Source: CAYLRY01 sp964386535 (GTDB lineage Bacteria; Chloroflexota; Dehalococcoidia; Dehalococcoidales; UBA3254). Taken from it: a stretch of DNA of 16,816 nucleotides. Position numbers and translations under genes: made by a program. Below the pieces are notes generated by a model. That model was not told the origin of the DNA. It searched no databases and saw only the letters and a list, made by a program, of their open reading frames with translations. Positions 7,405 to 13,624 of the stretch are shown piece by piece (the first letter of the stretch is position 1; each line of letters starts with the position of its first letter). The DNA lies in NCBI GenBank assembly GCA_964386535.1, contig CAYLRY010000053.1, positions 1-16,816 on the forward strand. The letters run 5' to 3'.

Positions 7405-8466
7405 GTGAGGACAAGAAGACTCGGTACAACTGAATTGTTTTTTTCAACAGTCGGACTCGGTACCTGGCCAATGGGAGGAGAATCAGGGAATATGAACTGG
7501 GGGCCTCAGGATGACCAGGCGTCGGTAGACACCATTATCGCAGCCGTTAACAAGGGCATCAACTGGTTGGATACTGCCCCGGCTTATGGCAAGGGTCATT
7601 CAGAGGAAGTGGTCGGCATGGCTCTGAAAAAAATTCCGAAGAGCCAAAGACCTATCATTACCACCAAATGCGGCTCTGTATGGGATGAGGCCGGCAAGTC
7701 TACTTTCAGGCTGGATAGAGCCAGCGTCAGGGCTCAATGTGAAGCCAGCTTGATTCGCATGGGCATCGATGTTATCGATCTGTATCTGGTTCACTGGCCG
7801 ATGCCGCTGGATTATATGGAGGAAGGCTGGCAGACCTGCGCCGACCTTGTCAAAGAAGGTAAAGTCCGCTTTATTGGAGTTTCCAACTTTACGATTGATC
7901 AAATGGAAAAGTTGCAGAAGATTTATCCCATTGCCTGCATGGAACCGCCTTATAGCATGATTGAGCGCCGGATTGAAAGAGATAATACCCTTAATTATTG
8001 CAGGGAACATAAAATGGGCGTAGTGGTCTACAGCCCCCTGCAGCAGGGTGTTCTCACCGATGGTTATAAAGCGATGATGGACTCCATGGCTCCCAAGGAT
8101 TTCAGGCGCAATAATCCTCATTTTAAAGAACCTGAGTTGAGCCTTAATCTACAATTAATTGCTGATTTAAAGGGGATTGCCAAGAAATACAATTGCAGCG
8201 TGGCGCAGCTAGCCCTGGCCTGGGTATTAAGAGATGAGGTAGTGACCTCTGCCCTGAATGGCGCCCGGGTTGTGGCTGAAATTGAAGACAGCATCAAGGG
8301 CGGCGATCTGATAATATCAAAGGCTGACCTGGATACTATCGAAAATCTGCTGGTTGAACGCCAGAAGAAGGTCCCACCGCCTCCTCCTATGGGCGGTCCT
8401 ATGGGTGCTCCAGGTGGAGCGCCCGGCGCGGGTCCTAAGGGCCCTCCCGCTGCCGGTCCAAAATAG
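7405..8466 (+). CDS. Aldo/keto reductase with Pro/Gly/Ala-rich C-terminal tail
   Basis: 353 residues; GTG start set by AAAGGAGAG at about 7392-7400. The AKR barrel starts RRLGTTELFFSTVGLGTW and carries the catalytic tetrad Asp56, Tyr61 (DTAPAYG), Lys88 (ITTKCG) and His130 (LVHWP). EGKVRFIGVSNF and VVYSPLQQGVLTDG are typical of the AKR11/YajO-like groups. The enzyme should reduce aldehydes or ketones with NADPH in the cytoplasm. After the barrel, residues 323-353 form a low-complexity tail: five prolines, then a run of Gly, Pro, Ala, Met and Lys, which the family does not normally have. A comparable segment lies at the N-terminus of the AOR encoded at 13625-15610. The tail is read in the same frame with a normal stop, so it is not a frameshift product. 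Its role is unknown; co-localisation or interaction is inference. Confidence 0.9.
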   Translation: MRTRRLGTTELFFSTVGLGTWPMGGESGNMNWGPQDDQASVDTIIAAVNKGINWLDTAPAYGKGHSEEVVGMALKKIPKSQRPIITTKCGSVWDEAGKSTFRLDRASVRAQCEASLIRMGIDVIDLYLVHWPMPLDYMEEGWQTCADLVKEGKVRFIGVSNFTIDQMEKLQKIYPIACMEPPYSMIERRIERDNTLNYCREHKMGVVVYSPLQQGVLTDGYKAMMDSMAPKDFRRNNPHFKEPELSLNLQLIADLKGIAKKYNCSVAQLALAWVLRDEVVTSALNGARVVAEIEDSIKGGDLIISKADLDTIENLLVERQKKVPPPPPMGGPMGAPGGAPGAGPKGPPAAGPK

Positions 8467-8494
8467 GCGTTAACATTGAAGTTTTAATTCATTA

Positions 8495-8541
8495 ATTAGC
8501 TGAGGCGGAGAGTCAACGAACTTTCCGCCTCAGCTAATATT
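8495..8541. terminator. Bidirectional terminator between convergent genes
   Basis: ATTAGCTGAGGCGGA (8495-8509) pairs perfectly with TCCGCCTCAGCTAAT (8524-8538); further pairs (G-T, A-T, G-C, T-A) extend the stem to about 19, leaving a 6-base loop. ATTTT follows on the plus side, and the minus side reads into an A/T-rich stretch. It lies between the stops of the aldo/keto reductase and the lipoprotein and likely serves both. Confidence 0.85.
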
Positions 8542-8573
8542 TTCATAATTTATTTAGATGCTTTGATTTTTCC

Positions 8574-10268
8574 TTATTTTGCCAGCCAGGTATCTGCCTG
8601 GTTCCAATAAATAGAACTCCGTTTGTCCAGACCCGTATCACGTACGGGGGGTTGAGCCGCATACATGGATGCGCCGTAGTTTAAAGTAATAACGGTTTGT
8701 TCATCATAAAGGGCTCTGATAACCTTTTTCATCAGCGGTACGTCCGGTAAAGGAGTACTCATGGTCTCTGTAAACATGGCGTTCCAGTTGTCCGGTTTTT
8801 TCAGGCTCTTCCAGAAGGCTGAAGTAGTACCGAAATGGAAGTTGAAGGTGGCATTCTCATTGGGGTATTCAATAAAGGAGTTTAGAATTAGGGCATTATT
8901 CCAGGGGCTGGTCATTTGCTGTGAGAAACTGGCCGATTCCTTGTATTCCAGGTCGGCCTGGATACCGATCTTGGCCAGGAAAGATTGTATAGCCACCGGG
9001 ATATCCCGGTTGCCGCCGGTAGCTACAATCAGTCTGGTCTTGAAACCATTGGGATAACCGGCTTCAGCTAATAGCGCCTTGCCTTTGGCTATATCATATA
9101 CGCGGCTGCCGGCGAAATTGGGGTCCCAGCAAGCAGTAGAGGGGCTGCAGAACTGGTAAGCTGCTTTCCAGTAGCCGAACCCGAAGGTCTTAGCATAAGA
9201 TTCTTTGTCAATGGCATATTCAGCAGCCATTCGGACTTTGAGATTAGACCAGGGTGAATCAGGATTGGCGCTGTCTGGAACCAGTACCGTCACACCGCCG
9301 GTCTTGCTGATAATCTGATATCCAGCGGACTGTAACTCATTGGCCACCCTGCCATTGCCAACCAGATCCAGTACATCGCCACCACCGGACTTAAATAGAG
9401 CTATCCTGGTAAGTTCATCACTAACATAGAGCATGTCAATGCCGTCAAGATAAGGTTTCCCCTGGTCCCAGTATCCGTCAAACCTGCGGACCTTGGTTAC
9501 TACATCCCTCTGGAAATCCGTGTGTGTAAAGCCGCTGGTGCCCACCATATGCCATCTGATCCATTCCAGACCGTTTTTTTCATAGGCGGCTTTAGAGCAG
9601 ATATAGGTGGCAGCATCCGCAAATCCTCTGAGCAAGCGGTTTTGCCACAGGTTAAAGTTAACTTTCAAGGTATAATCATCAATTACTTCATATGATTTCC
9701 AGAAGCCGGTAGTCCCCCTGTTTGTAGTGCCAGCCGCTACTGACTCCAGATTCCATTTGAGTACCTGGGCATTGAAGTCAGAACCATCCTGGAATTTTAC
9801 GCCTTTTCTCAAATGTAGAGTTATATTAGGAACTTCAGCCGTAGCATCCAGGTCATACGACAGCGCCAAATTGGGAATCAGGGTACCATCTACCAGTTCT
9901 TTAAGACAGAATTCCATGCTCAACTGCATGGTGGTGGTTGAAGCGCCGAATGTTTCAGACATCCAGCCGATAGGAGTACCCGGAAGAGCGGAACTGATAA
10001 ATTTAAGAATGCCGCCGTAGGTTTGGTTTCCTTTGGGCGTAGTGACGGGAGCGGTTGAACTGGAAGTAGTAGTAAGAGGGGCGGAGGTTGGAGGTTTAGA
10101 TGTGGTAACAACAGGGACTGAGGTGGTTGTTACAGGAGCTTTGGTGGTGGTCGGTTGTGTAGTGGTAACTGCGGGTGTGGTTGGAGCTGTGGTTTCATCA
10201 GAACTGCATCCAATGAAGATAATGGCACATGCCAGTAAGATAACCAGGGGAACAATCCACTTTCTCAT
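8574..10268 (-). CDS. ABC-transporter solute-binding lipoprotein, SBP_bac_5 (peptide/opine/nickel) family
   Basis: 564 residues. The start at 10268 is chosen because AAGGAG lies 6 bases upstream; an in-frame ATG at 10289 lacks a good site. The N-terminus MRKW followed by a hydrophobic stretch ends in FIGC, a lipobox with lipidated Cys21, so the protein is anchored outside the membrane. Residues about 26-78 are a Thr/Pro/Ser-rich linker. The binding domain then shows family features: LRKGVKFQDGSDFNAQVLKW, DDYTLKVNF, AAEYAIDKESYAKTFG and GKALLAEAGYPNGF. Such proteins deliver oligopeptides or other small ligands to an ABC importer. No permease or ATPase gene is adjacent, so it is an orphan receptor here. 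It has its own promoter (10387-10415) carrying a motif shared with the AOR gene, suggesting it takes up a substrate of the same pathway; ligand unknown. Confidence 0.9.
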   Translation of the reverse strand: MRKWIVPLVILLACAIIFIGCSSDETTAPTTPAVTTTQPTTTKAPVTTTSVPVVTTSKPPTSAPLTTTSSSTAPVTTPKGNQTYGGILKFISSALPGTPIGWMSETFGASTTTMQLSMEFCLKELVDGTLIPNLALSYDLDATAEVPNITLHLRKGVKFQDGSDFNAQVLKWNLESVAAGTTNRGTTGFWKSYEVIDDYTLKVNFNLWQNRLLRGFADAATYICSKAAYEKNGLEWIRWHMVGTSGFTHTDFQRDVVTKVRRFDGYWDQGKPYLDGIDMLYVSDELTRIALFKSGGGDVLDLVGNGRVANELQSAGYQIISKTGGVTVLVPDSANPDSPWSNLKVRMAAEYAIDKESYAKTFGFGYWKAAYQFCSPSTACWDPNFAGSRVYDIAKGKALLAEAGYPNGFKTRLIVATGGNRDIPVAIQSFLAKIGIQADLEYKESASFSQQMTSPWNNALILNSFIEYPNENATFNFHFGTTSAFWKSLKKPDNWNAMFTETMSTPLPDVPLMKKVIRALYDEQTVITLNYGASMYAAQPPVRDTGLDKRSSIYWNQADTWLAK

Positions 10269-10386
10269 ACTTATCTCCTTCTGCTTCATTTTGGATATTA
10301 AAATTTATATTTTTATTGCAATTAATATCATATATTGACCTGATACCTGGAAGAAGAGTCTGTGAAATTCATCTATTTAGCTTAGC

Positions 10387-10415
10387 AGTATAGACCCATC
10401 GATATAGATTGTCAA
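10387..10415 (-). promoter_or_regulatory. Sigma-70 promoter of the solute-binding lipoprotein gene
   Basis: Read on the minus strand: perfect TTGACA (10415-10410), 17-base spacer, TATACT (10392-10387). Start would be near 10380, giving a leader of about 110 bases. The spacer contains TCTATATCGAT, which recurs in the divergent promoter region. Confidence 0.75.
10398..10413 (-). promoter_or_regulatory. Shared motif, copy 1 (in lipoprotein promoter)
   Basis: On the minus strand it reads GACAATCTATATCGAT. The 12-mer GACAATCTATAT (10413-10402) is identical to one in the AOR promoter, and TCTATATCGAT (10408-10398) occurs again at 10576-10586. It overlaps the -35 and spacer, where a repressor could block polymerase. 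Confidence 0.5.
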
Positions 10416-10553
10416 TAGTGGAATAACACATACGTTGATCAGTTTTAGTTATCCGTTTTATTTTCCGCGTTATTATGAAAAATAAGAACTACCGGGTGCT
10501 TTCGTGCTTGTGTTAGTATACCGCGGCGTTGTTTCGTTTAAGGTAATCGTGTA

Positions 10554-10562
10554 TGATATAAT
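10554..10562 (+). promoter_or_regulatory. Extended -10 promoter of the MmgE/PrpD gene
   Basis: TGATATAAT: perfect TATAAT at 10557-10562 with TGn extension. No strong -35. Start near 10569, about 60 bases before the ATG at 10628 (the copy left of the gap). It diverges from the lipoprotein promoter. Confidence 0.6.
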
Positions 10563-10575
10563 TAATTCATATAAG

Positions 10576-10589
10576 TCTATATCGATATA
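10576..10589. promoter_or_regulatory. Shared motif, copy 2: 12-base palindrome downstream of the MmgE/PrpD promoter
   Basis: TATATCGATATA (10578-10589) is a perfect palindrome. With two preceding bases it contains TCTATATCGAT, the same 11-mer found on the minus strand at 10408-10398. It lies just past the expected transcription start, a usual operator position. Confidence 0.5.
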
Positions 10590-10597
10590 TTGAATAT

Positions 10598-10652
10598 AAA
10601 AAAGAAGAATGAATGGAGAAGGATAAAATGACAGACATAAATCCTGTCCGCG
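10598..10652 (+). repeat. 55-base sequence at left edge of gap, identical to 10753-10807
   Basis: From six A's through GAAGAATGAATGGAGAAGG and the ATG at 10628 to GTCCGCG, these 55 bases are the same as those just right of the N run. They hold the ribosome binding site and first codons of the MmgE/PrpD gene. This looks like the overlap of two contig ends, not a biological repeat. Confidence 0.9.
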
Positions 10653-10752
10653 NNNNNNNNNNNNNNNNNNNNNNNNNNNNNNNNNNNNNNNNNNNNNNNN
10701 NNNNNNNNNNNNNNNNNNNNNNNNNNNNNNNNNNNNNNNNNNNNNNNNNNNN
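10653..10752. other. 100-N assembly gap (probably false)
   Basis: Exactly 100 N, the usual placeholder for unknown size. Because the same 55 bases lie on both sides, the contigs can be joined directly, which removes 155 bases and leaves an intact gene start. Confidence 0.95.
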
Positions 10753-10807
10753 AAAAAAGAAGAATGAATGGAGAAGGATAAAATGACAGACATAAATCCT
10801 GTCCGCG
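10753..10807 (+). repeat. 55-base sequence at right edge of gap, identical to 10598-10652
   Basis: Second copy of the contig-end overlap; it continues into the open reading frame of the MmgE/PrpD gene. All 55 bases agree with the left copy. Confidence 0.9.
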
Positions 10808-12204
10808 AACTGGCGAGATTTGCTCTGGAAACCAGATACGAGGACTTGCCTCAGGAAGTAGTACATGAAACCAAACGGGTGTTAATGGACTCCATTGGTT
10901 GCGTATTGGGGGCACTGACAACGGATAAAGGTAAAATGTATGTTGCCCTGGCCAGGAGATATGGCGGGAATCCGGAGGCCTCTCTTTTAGGATTGACGGA
11001 TAAAGTCTCGCTGAGCAATGCAGTAATGACCAATGGTGAGTTAATGTTCACCCTGGACTTTCATAATATCATGTCAGGCGCACATGATGTACCTTACACT
11101 GTACCAGCTATTCTGGCTGCTGCTGAGAGCGCCCATGCCACGGGCAAAGAACTGATTCTCTCTACGGCGCTGGGATTAGAGATTTCGTCACGTCTGGCTA
11201 AAGCCGTCTTGCGGCATTTTACACCCTGGGGTACGCAGGTCCGTCCCGAAAGACCCAGCGGGCCTCAGCGGAACGGCAATGCTTATTCTAACTTTGGGGC
11301 TGCTGCCGGCGCAGGAAGGCTTTTAAAACTCAATGAGGAAAAAATGATGCATGCTCTGGGCCTTGCTGGTCATATGTGCAAAGGCCTGACGTATGGGAGG
11401 TGGGGCTTTTCCGAAAGACGCTATATGTCCAAATACGGTATTCCCGGTTTCCAGGGCACGGGTGCGGTAAATGCGGTATTGCTGGCTGAAATGGGCTATA
11501 CGGGGGATACCAGCGTTCTGGATTCAGAAAACGGCTTTGCCTTCTTCATGGGATATAAGGACTGGCATCCCGAACTGATTTTAGAAGACATCGGCAAAAC
11601 CTGGAACTTCGGTTTCCGGCTGCATTATAAGCCATATCCCTGCTGCGGTGTTTTTCACTGCGCCCTGGATTGTTTTGATGATATTATTGAGGCTAACAAT
11701 CTACAGCCGGCAGAAATTGAAAGTATTCATGCCTATTTACGGGCAGGTATGGAAGGATTATTCGGACAAAAAGACCTGGAGTGTATTTCAGCCGCCCAGT
11801 TTAACCCTCGTTATATGTTTTCCATGGTAGCTAACAGGGTTAAAAGAGGTCCTGAATGGTACGAAACTGAAACTATGCAAAATCCGGAAATACATAAATT
11901 CATGGATAAAGTAACATGGGAAATGCATCCAGATTATGATAAAGCCATGAGGGAAGACCCCCTGAGCGCACTAAGTAAATGCGAAGTGGTGGCCAGGGGA
12001 AAGAAATTTGTAGTAGAAAGGAAGCACCGTCGGGGTACCACGGGAACTGAAGACGCTCCTACTGATGCCGATATCGTTAAGAAATTCAGGCATAATGCCA
12101 TGCGAATCCTTACTCTGGAAAAAATCGAGCGAGCGGTTAAAGTTCTGGAGTCTCTGGAAAAAGTAGATACAACAGGTGATTTGATTCGGGAGCTTACTCC
12201 GTAA
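10783..12204 (+). CDS. MmgE/PrpD-family protein (2-methylcitrate dehydratase / cis-aconitate decarboxylase-like fold)
   Basis: 473 residues, usual family length. The ATG at 10783 follows GGAGAAGG; an in-frame ATG at 10768 would overlap that site. Family marks: early TKRVLMDSIGCVLGAL, the LDFHNIMSGAHDV segment (Asp92 and His101 at the positions of active-site Asp/His in cis-aconitate decarboxylase; PrpD usually reads HPS there), SNFGAAAGAGRLLKLNEEKMMHALGLAG, and the KPYPCC motif at 283-288. Known members dehydrate 2-methylcitrate, decarboxylate cis-aconitate or epimerise iminodisuccinate, so the reaction here is not determined. No prpB/prpC lies nearby, so a methylcitrate-cycle role is unlikely; a hydratase or decarboxylase step in the surrounding pathway is inferred. 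The start sequence is duplicated across the false gap (left copy ATG 10628). It has its own promoter, divergent from the lipoprotein gene. Confidence 0.88.
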   Translation: MTDINPVRELARFALETRYEDLPQEVVHETKRVLMDSIGCVLGALTTDKGKMYVALARRYGGNPEASLLGLTDKVSLSNAVMTNGELMFTLDFHNIMSGAHDVPYTVPAILAAAESAHATGKELILSTALGLEISSRLAKAVLRHFTPWGTQVRPERPSGPQRNGNAYSNFGAAAGAGRLLKLNEEKMMHALGLAGHMCKGLTYGRWGFSERRYMSKYGIPGFQGTGAVNAVLLAEMGYTGDTSVLDSENGFAFFMGYKDWHPELILEDIGKTWNFGFRLHYKPYPCCGVFHCALDCFDDIIEANNLQPAEIESIHAYLRAGMEGLFGQKDLECISAAQFNPRYMFSMVANRVKRGPEWYETETMQNPEIHKFMDKVTWEMHPDYDKAMREDPLSALSKCEVVARGKKFVVERKHRRGTTGTEDAPTDADIVKKFRHNAMRILTLEKIERAVKVLESLEKVDTTGDLIRELTP

Positions 12205-12265
12205 CCCTGTTCAAACCAGAAAATTACCTTTCAAGGTGGGTATACCTTTCACCTGAACCTGAGAC

Positions 12266-12320
12266 GGGCGCCATGTTGGATAAGAATGGTGTTTTCAGCA
12301 CAGTCAAACTGGCGCCCTTT
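12266..12320 (+). terminator. Hairpin after the MmgE/PrpD gene, possible terminator
   Basis: GGGCGCCA (12266-12273) pairs perfectly with TGGCGCCC (12310-12317), followed by TTTA; GTT/AAC may add three pairs past a bulged T. The loop is long (about 30 bases) and the T-run short, so confidence is moderate. Confidence 0.45.
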
Positions 12321-12363
12321 AGGTCATGCTGGTTTAAATGGGGAGCAATAAATAAAAGACTGC

Positions 12364-12422
12364 CTGAAGGGACAGCGCCTTTAAAATTTTATGCAAGCTC
12401 AATAAGCCAGTCATCCCTTCAG
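12364..12422 (-). terminator. Hairpin after the MoaD-like gene, possible terminator of the AOR operon
   Basis: CTGAAGGGA (12364-12372) and TCCCTTCAG (12414-12422) form a perfect 9-pair stem with a 41-base loop. In the minus direction it is followed within five bases by a T-rich run (TCTTTTATTTATT), fitting an operon end about 30 bases after the MoaD-like stop. Confidence 0.5.
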
Positions 12423-12454
12423 AAAAGAGACAATTGGAATCAGTTATCTTGTTA

Positions 12455-12721
12455 TTAACCTCCGATAATGATTGGAAACATGTCGATGGTATCGCCATCT
12501 TTAACAGGATTGTTGATTTTGGTGTCATCAATCGGCTCACCTTCGTGTAAAACAATTACCGCCATATCACCATTAACATCGAACACCTCCGGCCCCATGG
12601 CAGGGTATTTTGCGATTAAACTTAATAGGCACTCCTTAACCGTGGTTCCCTGTACCTCTACTATTTGATTATTGTTAACAAACTGCTGCAAATGACCCGG
12701 AATAGTAAATTTGATGCCCAA
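12455..12721 (-). CDS. MoaD/ThiS-family sulfur carrier protein (ubiquitin-like)
   Basis: 88 residues, normal for MoaD. It ends in IIIGG; the C-terminal di-glycine is the residue pair that is adenylated and thiocarboxylated. GDTIDMFPIIIGG and the EVQGTTVKECLLSLIAKYP stretch are typical of the beta-grasp fold. The start is TTG at 12721, supported by AAGGAGG (12735-12729) seven bases upstream; no ATG is available before residue 42. Only three bases separate it from the ThiF-like stop, so the two are translationally coupled. With the adjacent adenylating enzyme and upstream AOR, the likely role is sulfur transfer to the dithiolene of the pterin cofactor used by the AOR. Thiamin or another sulfur pathway is the alternative, but no thi genes are nearby. 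Confidence 0.88.
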   Translation of the reverse strand: MGIKFTIPGHLQQFVNNNQIVEVQGTTVKECLLSLIAKYPAMGPEVFDVNGDMAVIVLHEGEPIDDTKINNPVKDGDTIDMFPIIIGG

Positions 12722-12724
12722 AAA

Positions 12725-13471
12725 TTAACCTCCTTCTGACGTCTGTCCGCAGTGTTCACAATCAGGATTTCTTTTTACTTCCAGCGCTGTAAATTTCATA
12801 TCATATCCATTATATATTAGCAATTTGTTGGTGAGTAGTTTACCAATCCCTGTCAGGTACTTGATAGCCTCAGTTGCCTGAATGCTGCCAATAATAGCAG
12901 GTGTAGTACCTATTATGGGGAATTTAACGTTTTTTCCTTTTAAACCGTGATATAGACACATAAAACAGGCGGACTGACCGGGAATCACCGTCATAGCCCT
13001 GCCTTCCAATCCCTGTACTGCGCCATGTATGAAGGGTATACCCAGCCTGACCGCTGTTTTATTTAAAATATATCTGACCGGCAGGTTATCCATGGCATCC
13101 AGGATAATATCGCTTCCCCTGATAAGTTCTAAGGCACTGTCATCTCCAATGGTTTCCTGTAGCGCTTCAATTTTTATCTCAGGGTTAAGTGCTGTCAGCT
13201 TTTCCAGTGCCGATTGTGCCTTAGGGCGGGTGTAATCTTTGGACCAGTGCAGGATCTGGCGATTTAAATTACTCAGGTCTACTTTATCATGATCAACAAT
13301 ACGTATGGTACCAATTCCGGCTGCTGCCAGATAAATGGCTATTGGTGATCCCAGACCACCGGCCCCGGCGATAAACGCCTTTGACCCTTTTAGTTTCTCC
13401 TGACCCTCTTTCCCAAAGCCTTCTATCATTATCTGCCGGTCATATCGTTTTAACTCATTTTCCGAAAGCAT
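12725..13471 (-). CDS. ThiF/MoeB/HesA-family adenylyltransferase (E1-like)
   Basis: 248 residues, MoeB/ThiF size without the rhodanese domain of longer homologues. It starts ENELKRYDRQIMIEGFGKEGQ, with the conserved R-Y-x-R-Q motif. The nucleotide-binding GAGGLGSP loop, the DHDKVDLSNLNRQ segment, and DNLPVRYILN follow. Two CxxC pairs, CFMC in the middle and CEHC near the end, form the structural zinc site. The enzyme activates the C-terminal glycine of a MoaD/ThiS-type carrier with ATP; the carrier gene begins three bases after this stop. ATG at 13471 is preceded by GGAGGAA. It is downstream of the AOR gene on the same strand, across 153 bases holding a strong stem-loop. Probably a dedicated pterin sulfuration pair for the AOR, by context. 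Confidence 0.92.
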   Translation of the reverse strand: MLSENELKRYDRQIMIEGFGKEGQEKLKGSKAFIAGAGGLGSPIAIYLAAAGIGTIRIVDHDKVDLSNLNRQILHWSKDYTRPKAQSALEKLTALNPEIKIEALQETIGDDSALELIRGSDIILDAMDNLPVRYILNKTAVRLGIPFIHGAVQGLEGRAMTVIPGQSACFMCLYHGLKGKNVKFPIIGTTPAIIGSIQATEAIKYLTGIGKLLTNKLLIYNGYDMKFTALEVKRNPDCEHCGQTSEGG

Positions 13472-13518
13472 ATTTGTTCCTCCATCGAAACTCGGTGCTT
13501 TGCCGAAATCATAGAAAC

Positions 13519-13566
13519 GGGCTGTGTATTTTAACAGCCCTGATTAATAAGTAAATCAGGGCTGTT
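13519..13566 (-). promoter_or_regulatory. Intercistronic stem-loop with competing arms between AOR and ThiF-like genes
   Basis: AACAGCCCTGATT (13533-13545) pairs perfectly with AATCAGGGCTGTT (13554-13566), loop 8 bases. A third element, GGGCTGT (13519-13525), can instead pair with ACAGCCC (13534-13540). In the minus-strand mRNA this gives two mutually exclusive hairpins. No T-run follows in the minus direction, so it is not a standard terminator; an RNA-processing/stability element or attenuator are options. Confidence 0.5.
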
Positions 13567-13624
13567 ATAGGGTTGAACTGTTCTCAGCTGGTTAATACGT
13601 AAACCAATTTGGTACTATGTTCAG

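Noticed and set aside
10033..10338. Val/Gly-rich plus-strand frame opposite the lipoprotein start
   Set aside because: It is the antisense of the Thr/Pro linker codons (ACC/ACT read as GGT/AGT), a composition shadow.
10598..10807. True 55-base direct repeat, att site or target-site duplication
   Set aside because: Copies touch both edges of a 100-N spacer with no difference and the right one continues into the intact gene; contig-end overlap explains it better.
10473..10921. Overlapping minus-strand frames running through the N gap
   Set aside because: They exist only because N codons do not stop translation and because the 55-base flank is duplicated.
12273..12458. 61-residue plus-strand frame between MmgE/PrpD and MoaD-like genes
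   Set aside because: No ribosome binding site, no recognisable sequence, and it overlaps both hairpin terminators.
13519..13566. Ordinary rho-independent terminator after the AOR gene
   Set aside because: Stem is strong, but the minus strand after it reads AAAATACA with no T-run, and the next gene is on the same strand.
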